Assembly (NCBI RefSeq): GCF_900100375.1
Contig: NZ_FNEZ01000005.1
Coordinates: 1-64,000 of the forward strand
Source: Flavobacterium noncentrifugens
GTDB lineage: Bacteria > Bacteroidota > Bacteroidia > Flavobacteriales > Flavobacteriaceae
Length of the DNA: 64,000 bases
Reading direction: 5' to 3'
Numbering within the stretch: the first letter of the stretch is position 1; each line of letters opens with the position of its first letter. The notes beneath the pieces were generated by a model. That model saw only the letters and a program-made list of their open reading frames with translations, was not told the DNA's origin and did no database searches. This document shows, piece after piece, positions 51,770 to 60,584 of this stretch. Position numbers and translations under genes: made by a program.

Positions 51770-54700
51770 TTAAACTTCGTGTTTCGGATTAAAACCGTCT
51801 TCACTTAATTCACGGTGCTCATAATCGGCGACCATTTCTGCTTCATAATCCACTTTTTCCCCTTTAGAGAATTTGCTGATGATTTTTTCCATGATCTCAT
51901 AAATTACCGGAACTACGATTAAGGTCAGGAATAAAGAAGAAATCAATCCGCCGATGATGACCCATGCCAAGCCGTTTTTCCATTCTGCTCCGGCTCCGGA
52001 AGCCAAGGCAATTGGGAACATACCAAAAACCATCGCGATGGTCGTCATCAAAATCGGACGCAGCCTCGCGTGATTGGCCTGGATCAATGCCGTCCTGATC
52101 GTTTCTCCGGCCTTGCGCCTTTGGTTCGTATAATCGACAAGCATGATCGCATTTTTACAAACCAGTCCGATGAGCATGATGATTCCGAGAATCGTAAAGA
52201 TATTCAGCGTATTGTTGGTCAAAGCCAAAGCCAGCATCGCTCCGATAAATGAAAGCGGAATCGCAAACAATACCACAAACGGGTGCACGAAACTATCATA
52301 CAGCGAAACCATTACAAGGTAAACCAGGATAATCGCTGCCAATAAAGCCACTCCTAACGTTCCGAAACCTTCACTTTGGTTTTCCTGATCGCCGCCCCAG
52401 ATGTAATTAACACCAACCGGTTTTTTTAATTTATCGAGCTTTTCCTGCCATTGCGTGACAATGGTTCCCGAAGCAACACCCACATTTTGTCCTTTTACAG
52501 TGACCGATGCCGATTTGTCCCTTCTTTCGAGTTCGCTTGGCCCGGAACCTTCAGTAACCGTTGCAAATTGGTTCAGTTTAATTTGCTGGCCTGCATCGTT
52601 AATGAAGATCAGGTTGCTTACATCAGCGATACTTTTTCTATCAAACGCGTTGTATTTGATGTTGATGTCGTATTCGTATTCGCCGGCCCTGAATCTTCCG
52701 TCGGTATTTCCGCTAAAAGCAGTTTGCATCGTTACCCCAACGGTTTGCAGGCTCAGGCCGAGCGCTGCCATTTTATCGCGGTCTACTTTTACGTTTACTT
52801 CTGGATTTCCATCTTCAACCGACAATTCGATTTCTGTTGCTCCGGGAATCGTGCGCAGTTCTTTTTCGGCTGCTTTCGCGAACGCCATGGCGCTTTCTAC
52901 ATTCGGGCCGGTTACGATAAGGCCTAATGTCGCATCTTCGGCAGTTCCCAAAATACCAACCGGAACGGTTTTTACTTTGGCACCGACTAATATTTTTTCG
53001 AGTTTTCTTTTGGTTTTTGCAGCGTAAACATTTGCAGGTTCGTCGCGTTTGTCCAATTCGACCATTTTTACGTCGATCTCAGATTTATAAGCAGTTGCCT
53101 GAGAAGCGCCAAGTCCTTCACTGGTTTGCCCGACTGTTGTAATCTGGCTGTGGACGTAAGCTTCTTTCTTTAGGAATTCTTCGGCTTTCTGCGTCATGAA
53201 ATTGGTTTGTTCCAATGAAGCGTCTTTCGGCATTTCGATCTGTACCAAAAATTCCCCACTGTCAGAAGCTGCGAAGAATTCCCCACCGATGAATCCGCCG
53301 CCGACCAATCCGATAGTGGATGCGAAAAATATAACCACTACTACTATAATCGTTCTGATGTAATGATCCAAACACCAGGTCAACAATCCGGAAATCCAGT
53401 TGATGAAACGGGTCAGGTAACTTTCAAATCCAAGGATAATTCTTCCGAAAAGGTTTTTGCCTTCAATGTGTTCCAGTTTTCCGTATCGTGAAGACAACCA
53501 CGGAATAATGGTAAATGAAGCGACTAACGACAATAATGTTGAGATGATTACCGTGACGCAAAATTGCGTGATAATGTTAGAGACCAATCCGGTACTCATG
53601 GCAATAGGTAAAAACACAACGACAATTACCAACGTAATCGAAACGACCGTTCCGCCAATTTCTGCAGTTCCGTCATAAGCGGCGCGAACACGGTTTTTGC
53701 CCATTTCCATGTGTCTGTAAATATTTTCCAATACCACAATCGCATCATCCACAAGAATCCCGACAACGAGCGACAATCCCAATAAACTCATTAAGTTTAA
53801 GGTATAGCCCATTAAATAAATTCCGATAAACGTTGCAATTAATGACGACGGGATCGACACCATTACAATTAAGGAGTTCCTGATACTGTGCAGGAAAAAT
53901 AACATCACGAATGCCACCAAAAGTACGGCGATCAATAAATCGTGCACTACAGAATCTGCTGCTTCAAGTGTGAAAATTGTACTGTCTTTCGCAATGTCAA
54001 GTTCCAAACCATTGGCTTTGTAATCAGATTTCAGTTTGGCAATCGTTTTTACCAATTCTTCACTTACGGCAACTGCGTTCGCATCGGATTGCTTGATAAT
54101 TTGTAAGATGATCGCACTTTTTTCATCGACACGTGCTACTTTTTCAGTGATTTTCTGTGTATCCTGAACATCGGCAATATCTCCCAAACGCACCTGGATT
54201 CCGTTTTTGGAAGACACGATCAGGTTTCTTAATTCTGCTACATTTTTATATTTTCCCGCCAAACGGATCAGGATTTTCTGTTCCCGCGTTTGGATGTTTC
54301 CTGTTGGGAAGTCCAGATTCGAAGACAGGATATTTTGCTGCACTTGCGGAATCGAAAGTCCGTAAGCCTGCATTTTTACCGCATCAAGATTCACCTGGAT
54401 TTCACGTTCCTGCCCGCCGATAATGTTTACCTGCGCCACACCGGAAACCCGAGAAAGGATCGGGGCGAGTTTTTTATCGATCAAATCGTAAAATTCAATT
54501 TCGTCCATTTTTCCGTTGGCGCCAATGGTCATAATTGGCAAATCGCTCAGCGAGAATTTGGTTAGTGAAGGCGTTTCGGCATCGTCTGGCAAATCGCTGA
54601 TGATGGCGTTGATTTTACGCTGCGCATCATTCATCGAAATGTTTACATCGGCTGTAGAAGTCAATGTAATCGAAACCGTGGACAAACTTTCGTAGGACTT

Positions 54701-54946
54701 CGAATCGATTTTTTTGATGTTTTCCAAAGAGGCGATCGCATCTTCAATTTTTTTAGTTACTGTATTTTCGACCTCACTTGGCGATGCGCCGGGATAGGTC
54801 GTTGCAATGGTAATTACGTTTGTTTCAAATTTCGGAATCAATTCGTAACCCAGATTGCTGTAACTATACAGTCCGCCAAGGGTCAGGATCGTAAACAATA
54901 CGATTACCAACGAAGGACGTTTTATGGATATTTCTGCTAATTTCAT
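51770..54946 (-). CDS. RND efflux transporter permease (HAE1 / AcrB type)
   Basis: 1058 residues with twelve membrane segments and two large periplasmic loops, the standard RND layout. The proton-relay aspartates are present in VVGILVDDAIVVLENIYRHMEMG (helix 4), and the helix 10-12 region (ILVYLVMVSLYDSFVHPFVVLFAIPLSFIGAML; GLVCKNAIMLVDYTNQ) is complete. It uses the proton gradient to export drugs or other small molecules through the TolC-type channel. The substrate cannot be read from the sequence. Third structural gene of a TetR-adaptor-permease operon, 28 bases after the adaptor gene. Confidence 0.96.
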   Translation of the reverse strand: MKLAEISIKRPSLVIVLFTILTLGGLYSYSNLGYELIPKFETNVITIATTYPGASPSEVENTVTKKIEDAIASLENIKKIDSKSYESLSTVSITLTSTADVNISMNDAQRKINAIISDLPDDAETPSLTKFSLSDLPIMTIGANGKMDEIEFYDLIDKKLAPILSRVSGVAQVNIIGGQEREIQVNLDAVKMQAYGLSIPQVQQNILSSNLDFPTGNIQTREQKILIRLAGKYKNVAELRNLIVSSKNGIQVRLGDIADVQDTQKITEKVARVDEKSAIILQIIKQSDANAVAVSEELVKTIAKLKSDYKANGLELDIAKDSTIFTLEAADSVVHDLLIAVLLVAFVMLFFLHSIRNSLIVMVSIPSSLIATFIGIYLMGYTLNLMSLLGLSLVVGILVDDAIVVLENIYRHMEMGKNRVRAAYDGTAEIGGTVVSITLVIVVVFLPIAMSTGLVSNIITQFCVTVIISTLLSLVASFTIIPWLSSRYGKLEHIEGKNLFGRIILGFESYLTRFINWISGLLTWCLDHYIRTIIVVVVIFFASTIGLVGGGFIGGEFFAASDSGEFLVQIEMPKDASLEQTNFMTQKAEEFLKKEAYVHSQITTVGQTSEGLGASQATAYKSEIDVKMVELDKRDEPANVYAAKTKRKLEKILVGAKVKTVPVGILGTAEDATLGLIVTGPNVESAMAFAKAAEKELRTIPGATEIELSVEDGNPEVNVKVDRDKMAALGLSLQTVGVTMQTAFSGNTDGRFRAGEYEYDINIKYNAFDRKSIADVSNLIFINDAGQQIKLNQFATVTEGSGPSELERRDKSASVTVKGQNVGVASGTIVTQWQEKLDKLKKPVGVNYIWGGDQENQSEGFGTLGVALLAAIILVYLVMVSLYDSFVHPFVVLFAIPLSFIGAMLALALTNNTLNIFTILGIIMLIGLVCKNAIMLVDYTNQRRKAGETIRTALIQANHARLRPILMTTIAMVFGMFPIALASGAGAEWKNGLAWVIIGGLISSLFLTLIVVPVIYEIMEKIISKFSKGEKVDYEAEMVADYEHRELSEDGFNPKHEV

Positions 54947-54974
54947 ATATTTTTAGTTTAAGGTTTTGGTAAAC

Positions 54975-56042
54975 CTATTTAATAACGTCCACTTTGCTTC
55001 CGTCCTGTAAGTTGATCTGGCCTGTTACGATTACAATTTCGCCATCTGCCAATCCGTCAAGGATTTCAACTTTATCACCTAAGATTCTTCCGGCAGTTAC
55101 TTTTTTAAGTTTTGCTGTTCCGTTTTCAAGTACGAAAATCTGGTTGCTGCTCACACTTCCTACGAATGCATTTCTGGCAACGATTTTAAGCGATTGGTTT
55201 TGTTGTTTGGAAGCAAATTCGGCCGTTCCGTACATACCCGCTTTTAAGTCGTTTGAAGCGTTGTTTGCAATTTCGATTTCAACCGGGAAATTCAAAGTTT
55301 CATCTGCTTTGGAAGCGATAAAAGTAATTTTTCCTGAAAAGCTTTTATCCGGATAAACACTTGCGGTGACTTTAATCGTGTTGCCTAATTTCAAACTTGC
55401 GACCTGGCTTTCGTTTACAGTAACTTTCAATTTTAGTTTGGAAACATTTACGATATCAAACAATTCAGTTGCTGGTGCGCCAGTTAAAATCGAACCTGGC
55501 TCGATGTACTTTTTATTGATGAATCCGCTGATTGGCGCTTTAATTCGGGTATCGCCAACATTGATATTCGCTTGGGTCAATTGCGCTTTAGCATTTACCA
55601 TGGCGAGTTTTGCCTGATCCAATTGTTGTTTTGTAACACCGCCGGTTTTAAAGGCATTTTCATATCGGCTATAATCTGCCGCAGCATTCTGGTAAGAAGA
55701 ATTTGCAGTTTGCGCATTCACATTAATGACGTCGCTTCTTACGATGGCAAGCGCTTGTCCCACTTTTACATAATCACCTTCTTTTACAAGGACTTGTACC
55801 ACTTTCCCTGATTTTTCTGCTGAAAAAGTCAATTCCTGTGTAGGTTCAAAATTTCCGTTTGATACGAAATCCAGTGAAACCTGTTCTGTTTTTACGGTGT
55901 CTATTTTCACAGAAACCGAAGCATTTTTCTCAGCTACAACGGCTGTTTTTGCCTCGTTTTCTTTTTTATTGTTTGTTAAGATGTAAGCAATCAGGCCCAA
56001 AGCGGCTAAAATAACGACTGCGATGATGATATTTCTTTTCAT
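54975..56042 (-). CDS. RND efflux periplasmic adaptor (membrane fusion protein)
   Basis: 355 residues. An N-terminal membrane anchor (IIIAVVILAALGLIAYIL) leads into a lipoyl/biotinyl-like half (FSAEKSGKVVQVLVKEGDYVKVGQALAIV), a coiled-coil hairpin (about 110-160), the second lipoyl half (RIKAPISGFINKKYIEPGSILTGAP), and a beta-barrel and MP domain to the C terminus. It bridges the permease and the outer-membrane channel. Six bases separate it from the TolC-like gene. Confidence 0.95.
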   Translation of the reverse strand: MKRNIIIAVVILAALGLIAYILTNNKKENEAKTAVVAEKNASVSVKIDTVKTEQVSLDFVSNGNFEPTQELTFSAEKSGKVVQVLVKEGDYVKVGQALAIVRSDVINVNAQTANSSYQNAAADYSRYENAFKTGGVTKQQLDQAKLAMVNAKAQLTQANINVGDTRIKAPISGFINKKYIEPGSILTGAPATELFDIVNVSKLKLKVTVNESQVASLKLGNTIKVTASVYPDKSFSGKITFIASKADETLNFPVEIEIANNASNDLKAGMYGTAEFASKQQNQSLKIVARNAFVGSVSSNQIFVLENGTAKLKKVTAGRILGDKVEILDGLADGEIVIVTGQINLQDGSKVDVIK

Positions 56043-56048
56043 GTTGTT

Positions 56049-57386
56049 TTAGTTTAAGAGTGTTTTAAGTGCGCCTTGTGATTTTACCAGTTGGATCTCT
56101 GCCAATCTGTAATCGAGTAGGGCAGAAGTATAATTGTTTTGTGCTTCAGTTAAAGCATTTTCCGAATCAAGCACATCGGTCAGCGGAGCCAATCCTTGTG
56201 TGTAATTGTTTCGGGTGTTGCTTAAAACTTCTTCGGCCAGCTGCACATTTTCTTTCTGGTTTTTGATCGTAATGATGCTGTTGTCGATTTGCGTTCTTGA
56301 ATTTTCATAAGCCAAGTCCAATGACAATTTGGTGTCAGTCATGTCTTCCTTAAGCGATCTTATCTTGATGTCGGCTTGCTGCACACGTGATTTCGTAGAG
56401 AATCCGGTAAAAATCGGGATTTTCAAGCTCAATCCGATCGTAGCGAAATCAGACCAGTACACGCCGTCTTCCGGCTTTGCAAACAATGGCAATTCCGGGC
56501 CTTGTCCAAGATAATTGTAGCTGCCGCTGATCGAAAGTGTCGGATAATATTCGGCTACAATCGATTTTTTTTGATATGTCAGCAGTTTTTCCTGGGTTTC
56601 CAGCAATTTATATTCGGTCCTTAAAGACGTATTCGGCTTTTCAGCCAATGCTGTCGGCGTGACTTCAAATTCTGTTTGCGGGATTACGATCTTCGTTTCA
56701 ATTGGCATTCCCATGTAAAATTTCAAGGCATTTTCCTGCAACTGTACATCATTCAAAGCTTGTTGGCGCATCGTGTTGATGTTCGACAATTTCACTACAA
56801 TCCGGTCAAGGTCGATTTTTTTCGCCAGGCCATTGTCGAATTGCCCTTTGATGATGTTGCGCACTTTTTCGGTATTCACATAATTGCTGTCAAGTACGTT
56901 CAAATTCTGGCGTTTTACATACACCTGATAGTAATTGTTTGCCACACGCTCGATTACTTGCTCTTCAGTCAATTGCGCGTTGACCTGGTAAAACTCACGC
57001 GTCGTTTTAGCTGCTTTCAATCCGATAAAAACGGCCTGGTCAAAAATCGTCTGCGTCAGCGAAACACCAGCAGATGACGTCCATTTTTGTCCCAACGGCG
57101 CTAAAATCGTTGTTCCCGGAGCGCCAAAAAAGTCGCCCGGAAGCGCATTGAGCTGTAGGATCGGATTGTAAGTCGTGTTTCCGTTTGCGGAAATCTGCGG
57201 CAAAGCACGTGAACGCACTTCGGTGATCTGGTATTCGCTGTTTTCGATATCAAGCTTGGCTTTCTTTGCATCGGATTTATTTTCCAGTGCATAAGTCAGC
57301 GCGTCCTTGAGTGTCAGCGTTTTGACTTCCTGTGCTTTGGCTGCGAAAGCCAATAACAACAGGGTGATTAATGTTACTCTTTTCAT
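56049..57386 (-). CDS. TolC-family outer-membrane efflux protein
   Basis: 445 residues with a signal peptide (LITLLLLAFAAKAQ). Two OEP repeats of long helices and beta strands are visible (about 22-220 and 235-440; LTLKDALTYALENKSDAKKAKLDIENSEYQITEVRSRALPQI; NYTQGLAPLTDVLDSENALTEAQNNYTSALLDYRLAEIQLVKSQG). It forms the outer-membrane exit duct for the RND pump. Ten bases separate it from the TetR gene. Confidence 0.95.
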   Translation of the reverse strand: MKRVTLITLLLLAFAAKAQEVKTLTLKDALTYALENKSDAKKAKLDIENSEYQITEVRSRALPQISANGNTTYNPILQLNALPGDFFGAPGTTILAPLGQKWTSSAGVSLTQTIFDQAVFIGLKAAKTTREFYQVNAQLTEEQVIERVANNYYQVYVKRQNLNVLDSNYVNTEKVRNIIKGQFDNGLAKKIDLDRIVVKLSNINTMRQQALNDVQLQENALKFYMGMPIETKIVIPQTEFEVTPTALAEKPNTSLRTEYKLLETQEKLLTYQKKSIVAEYYPTLSISGSYNYLGQGPELPLFAKPEDGVYWSDFATIGLSLKIPIFTGFSTKSRVQQADIKIRSLKEDMTDTKLSLDLAYENSRTQIDNSIITIKNQKENVQLAEEVLSNTRNNYTQGLAPLTDVLDSENALTEAQNNYTSALLDYRLAEIQLVKSQGALKTLLN

Positions 57387-57396
57387 TGATTGATGG

Positions 57397-57993
57397 TTAT
57401 ATATTAGGATTTGAAAGTTGTTTTTCGAGTTCAGATAAGCCTTTCGGGGTAGACATGGCGCGGGTGTGGTATTCTAAAGCGGCAAGTTCAAGATCACGGG
57501 CTTCTTTTTCAGACTTGATGTTTTCATTGATAGCGAACGTCAGCATATAATACATCCGGCTGTATTGTTCCACATGAATGCCTTCGCGGTAATAACCCTG
57601 GGCAATGCCTTTTTCAACATTATGGACGAGATATTTGTAGCATTCTTCAAATTCGGTGTTGACTACTTTTTCATAAATTTCAGGGTAATGTTTTTTAAGC
57701 TGGTATAAAGGTGAAGTTTCTGTTGATTGGAAAATGCCTTTGAATATTCTCCTGATCTCAAAATTCTCCTCGATCGGATTGTAATTTTTAGCGATGATCG
57801 AATCAATGATATTCATCACTGTCCGGTTTAAAGTTTCCGTACTTTCGGCAATCAGGACTTCTTTGTTGATGAAATATTTGTAGATCGTTTTTTTAGAAAT
57901 GCACATTTCACCGGCAATGTCATCCATTGTAATGCTTTTAAAACCAAGTTTCAAAAACATGTCTGTCGCCTTTTCAATAATTTTCTCTTTCAT
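57397..57993 (-). CDS. TetR/AcrR-family transcriptional regulator of the efflux operon
   Basis: 198 residues. N-terminal HTH (about 1-50: IIEKATDMFLKLGFKSITMDDIAGEMCISKKTIYKYFINKEVL) is a classic TetR domain. The remaining helical part is a ligand and dimerisation domain. As first gene of the efflux operon it probably represses it and itself; a 9-base perfect inverted repeat spans its promoter (58038-58069). The ligand is likely a pump substrate, by analogy. Confidence 0.93.
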   Translation of the reverse strand: MKEKIIEKATDMFLKLGFKSITMDDIAGEMCISKKTIYKYFINKEVLIAESTETLNRTVMNIIDSIIAKNYNPIEENFEIRRIFKGIFQSTETSPLYQLKKHYPEIYEKVVNTEFEECYKYLVHNVEKGIAQGYYREGIHVEQYSRMYYMLTFAINENIKSEKEARDLELAALEYHTRAMSTPKGLSELEKQLSNPNI

Positions 57994-58027
57994 TTCTCTT
58001 GAACAGAATTATGTTAAAATTCCGGTG

Positions 58028-58056
58028 CAAATGTAGATTGGAAACTTTGAATACAA
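58028..58056 (-). promoter_or_regulatory. Promoter of the TetR-RND operon
   Basis: On the minus strand TTG (58056-58054), 18 bases, TACATTTG (58035-58028), about 35 bases before the TetR ATG. Confidence 0.7.
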
Positions 58057-58069
58057 AAATAGTTTCCAA
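58038..58069. promoter_or_regulatory. Candidate TetR operator
   Basis: Perfect inverted repeat ttggaaact (58038-58046) / agtttccaa (58061-58069) with a 14-base spacer that contains the promoter -33 TTG. The left arm lies just upstream of the -7 box, so binding would block polymerase. Confidence 0.65.
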
Positions 58070-58147
58070 AGTATTTACAAAAATTTAACATTTGATTAAG
58101 ACAGCCCATTTGTGTCGAATAGCCTAAATTAGCCGAAAATTATTTTC

Positions 58148-59122
58148 ATGCATTCCATTCCACAGTACCAGGAATTTATCGCCAATTACATTAAAAGCCA
58201 GCAGCTGTTAAAGGAACCGCGCAACCTTTATGAGCCTATTGATTACATTATTGGCCTGGCCGGAAAAAGAATCCGTCCGGTGCTGACATTAATGGCCGCT
58301 GAGGTTTTTGATGCCGATTATAAAAAGGCACTTCCGGCAGCAATGGCGGTTGAGGTTTTTCACAATTTTTCGCTCGTTCACGATGACATTATGGACGATG
58401 CGCCGTTGCGTAGAGGCAATGAAACCGTACATGAAAAATGGAATTTGAACACAGGAATTTTGTCCGGTGACGCGATGTTAATTTTAGCATACCAATATTT
58501 CGAACAATACGAACCTGAAGTTTTCAAATCACTCGCCAAATTGTTTAGCAAAACTGCGCTCGAAGTCTGCGAAGGCCAGCAATGGGACGTTGATTTTGAA
58601 AACCGCGATGATGTGACGATTCCCGAATACCTTAAAATGATCGAATACAAAACCGCTGTTTTGGTTGCTGCCGCGATGAAAATGGGCGCGATCATTTCTA
58701 AAACTTCTGAAGAAAATGGTAATGCGGTTTACAATTTTGGGTTGAATCTCGGGATCGCATTCCAATTGCAGGACGATTATTTGGACGCTTTCGGAAACCC
58801 GGAAACTTTCGGAAAACAGGTTGGTGGTGACATTATCGAAAATAAAAAAACGTATTTGTACCTGAAAGCAACCGAATTTGCAGACAAAGAACACAAAGAA
58901 CAATTGCTGCATTTGTATTCGGTTCAGCCTGTAGATAACACGGAAAAAATCAATTCGATCAAACAGATTTTTGATGAAACCGGCGCGTCCGAGGCGACAC
59001 AAAAAGCCATCAAAGAATATACGTTTAAAGCTTTCGAAACGCTTGAAAAGATGCATGTTTTAGATGAAAAGAAAATGGTACTGAAAGCTTTCGGTGAAAA
59101 TTTAATGGGAAGAAAAGTATAA
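58148..59122 (+). CDS. Polyprenyl (isoprenyl) diphosphate synthase
   Basis: 324 residues, all-helical trans-prenyltransferase. Both aspartate-rich motifs are present: the first in HDDIMDDAPLRRGNETVH (about 78-95), the second in FQLQDDYLDAFGNPETFGKQVGGD (about 210-233), together with GKRIRPVLTLMAAE near the N terminus. It condenses isopentenyl diphosphate with an allylic diphosphate. Chain length cannot be fixed; residues before the first motif (VEVFHNFSLV) suggest a medium chain, so it may supply farnesyl/geranylgeranyl or the menaquinone side chain. It is divergent from the TetR gene and coupled by a one-base overlap to the next gene. Confidence 0.93.
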   Translation: MHSIPQYQEFIANYIKSQQLLKEPRNLYEPIDYIIGLAGKRIRPVLTLMAAEVFDADYKKALPAAMAVEVFHNFSLVHDDIMDDAPLRRGNETVHEKWNLNTGILSGDAMLILAYQYFEQYEPEVFKSLAKLFSKTALEVCEGQQWDVDFENRDDVTIPEYLKMIEYKTAVLVAAAMKMGAIISKTSEENGNAVYNFGLNLGIAFQLQDDYLDAFGNPETFGKQVGGDIIENKKTYLYLKATEFADKEHKEQLLHLYSVQPVDNTEKINSIKQIFDETGASEATQKAIKEYTFKAFETLEKMHVLDEKKMVLKAFGENLMGRKV

Positions 59123-59472
59123 TGTTTGTAGCGCCGATCAATACCGATTTGTTGTTGGCTGAAGCCGAAACAGAAAACCTGTACCTCAAACTCATCGAGC
59201 AGATCAATAAGGATTTCAACCTCGCAAACGAAGGAATTGATTTCCCGATGAGCACGAATCCGAATGAACTTAAAGTGCAACTGCACGAAAAAGTCTACCG
59301 CTTGATCCAATACAAATTCGCCGAATATTTGAATCTTTTGTATATTATCGATGTCAACGAAAACGAAATCAAAAAACTCGACGGCTCCGATTTGGTAGTG
59401 CTTTCTAAACAGGTTGCGTTCTTAATTTTGAAACGCGAGTGGCAAAAAGTGTGGTTTAGAAACCGATTTTAA
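59122..59472 (+). CDS. Hypothetical protein coupled to the polyprenyl synthase
   Basis: 116 residues, not recognised. Its ATG overlaps the upstream stop (TAATG), so translation is coupled. It is acidic to neutral, helical, with no signal peptide or membrane segment; the C-terminal end is basic and aromatic (LKREWQKVWFRNRF). The coupling hints at a role with prenyl-chain synthesis, but nothing in the sequence shows a reaction. Its last four bases overlap the convergent DinB-type gene. Confidence 0.75.
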   Translation: MFVAPINTDLLLAEAETENLYLKLIEQINKDFNLANEGIDFPMSTNPNELKVQLHEKVYRLIQYKFAEYLNLLYIIDVNENEIKKLDGSDLVVLSKQVAFLILKREWQKVWFRNRF

Positions 59473-59945
59473 AGCATTGTTTCCTGCTGCATGATTACTT
59501 TTTTGATCAATGCAATTTGCCCCAAATGGTAATGCGTGTGCTCGATAATTCCATGTAAATTTCTATAATAATTCCCGTATTTCGCATCGGTAAAATCTTC
59601 AAAAAGCTGTTCTTCGGGCAAGGTTTCAATTAAATTCGCAAAAGCTTCGGCATCGTGAAAAGCTTTATTTTTCAATTGCTGCCAATCTGCTTCAGAAGTG
59701 ATCGGAGGCAAATCAAAACTGTATTTGTCGCTGGCTTCAAGCGGCTCTCCATGCAACACTTTCAGCACTTCGCTGACATAATAATTGATGTGAAAAACGA
59801 GTGTTGCAATCGTATTAAACGAATATGCTTTAGTCGTTGCCTGCTCCCAATTCAAGCCTTCCAATTGGCCTTTAAGGTTTGATGTCGTCCAGTTTCCACC
59901 AAAATGCACGTCGCGGAAATGTTTTGCGATTTGCTTCGTTACCAT
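59469..59945 (-). CDS. DinB-fold protein (DUF1572-like)
   Basis: 158 residues forming a four-helix bundle of the DinB/YfiT superfamily. Metal-ligand type histidines are present: LVFHINYYVSEVLKVL in the second helix and GIIEHTHYHLGQIALIKK in the last, the usual HxxxH-type set. Members often act as bacillithiol- or mycothiol-dependent transferases, others have no known reaction; which applies here is unknown. The gene is convergent with the preceding hypothetical gene, sharing four bases at the 3' ends. Confidence 0.82.
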   Translation of the reverse strand: MVTKQIAKHFRDVHFGGNWTTSNLKGQLEGLNWEQATTKAYSFNTIATLVFHINYYVSEVLKVLHGEPLEASDKYSFDLPPITSEADWQQLKNKAFHDAEAFANLIETLPEEQLFEDFTDAKYGNYYRNLHGIIEHTHYHLGQIALIKKVIMQQETML

Positions 59946-59956
59946 AATTCAAATTT

Positions 59957-60469
59957 TTAAAAATAGACTCTGATAAAAGGCATGAACGGCTCGCTATACA
60001 CGCTGCGGCTTTCACGGTAAAGCACGTTGTAACGAATTCCGACTGTCACGTTTTGAGTCCGATAACCCACGCCAAGATACAAAGCCGTATTCCAGAAATT
60101 GTCATCCACTTCAGTTCCTGAAAAATTGGTATTGACGCGCAATTGCTCCAATTCTGCCGAAACCTGAATTTGTTCTACCGGCGCCAAAAGCGCGATCAAA
60201 CTTCCGCCATAAATATACGATTCATAATTGTCGCGCACCCGGACATAACTGCCCTGAAGCCCAACGCCGGCTGCGACATATCTGTTAAAGCTATAAATAA
60301 CGCTTGGCGCAACGGTCAAATCGGTAAATCCTGATCCAAAATTCAAACCCAATCCGCCGCCGATCTGAAATTTTTTATCCTCACTTTGCGCGAAAACCGG
60401 GATTGCTAAAAATATCCCGAAAACGCAAAACAAATTTTTGCAAACTGTAAAAAAATCAGGCTTTTTCAT
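59957..60469 (-). CDS. Outer-membrane beta-barrel-like protein of unknown function
   Basis: 170 residues with a signal region (LFCVFGIFLAIPVFAQ). The mature part is a run of amphipathic strands (QIGGGLGLNFGSGFTDLTVAPSVIYSFNRYVAAGVGLQGSYVRV; ALYLGVGYRTQNVTVGIRYNVLY) ending in an aromatic strand (MPFIRVYF), as in small outer-membrane barrels. Related proteins are sometimes labelled alpha-ketoglutarate decarboxylase in databases, apparently because they sit next to sucA; the sequence has no enzymatic motif. It is divergent from sucA and follows the DinB gene with an 11-base gap. Confidence 0.75.
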   Translation of the reverse strand: MKKPDFFTVCKNLFCVFGIFLAIPVFAQSEDKKFQIGGGLGLNFGSGFTDLTVAPSVIYSFNRYVAAGVGLQGSYVRVRDNYESYIYGGSLIALLAPVEQIQVSAELEQLRVNTNFSGTEVDDNFWNTALYLGVGYRTQNVTVGIRYNVLYRESRSVYSEPFMPFIRVYF

Positions 60470-60539
60470 CTTTTTTGATAAATGGGTTTGAAAACATAAA
60501 AGTATCTAAAAAATACTTAAATTGTTATTTCAATTGTCG

Positions 60540-60547
60540 TACTTTTG
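60540..60547 (+). promoter_or_regulatory. -7 box of sucA
   Basis: TACTTTTG, 37 bases before the sucA ATG, fits TAnnTTTG. The nearest TTG upstream is at a short spacing of 15. Confidence 0.45.
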
Positions 60548-60584
60548 CGGGACTATTTTTAACTGAGGATATTTTAATAATACT

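Noticed and set aside
52455..53027. A 190-residue plus-strand frame
   Set aside because: It is antisense to the RND permease, an intact and well-conserved gene.
58529..59056. A 175-residue minus-strand frame rich in Phe
   Set aside because: It is antisense to the polyprenyl synthase, whose two aspartate-rich motifs confirm the plus strand.
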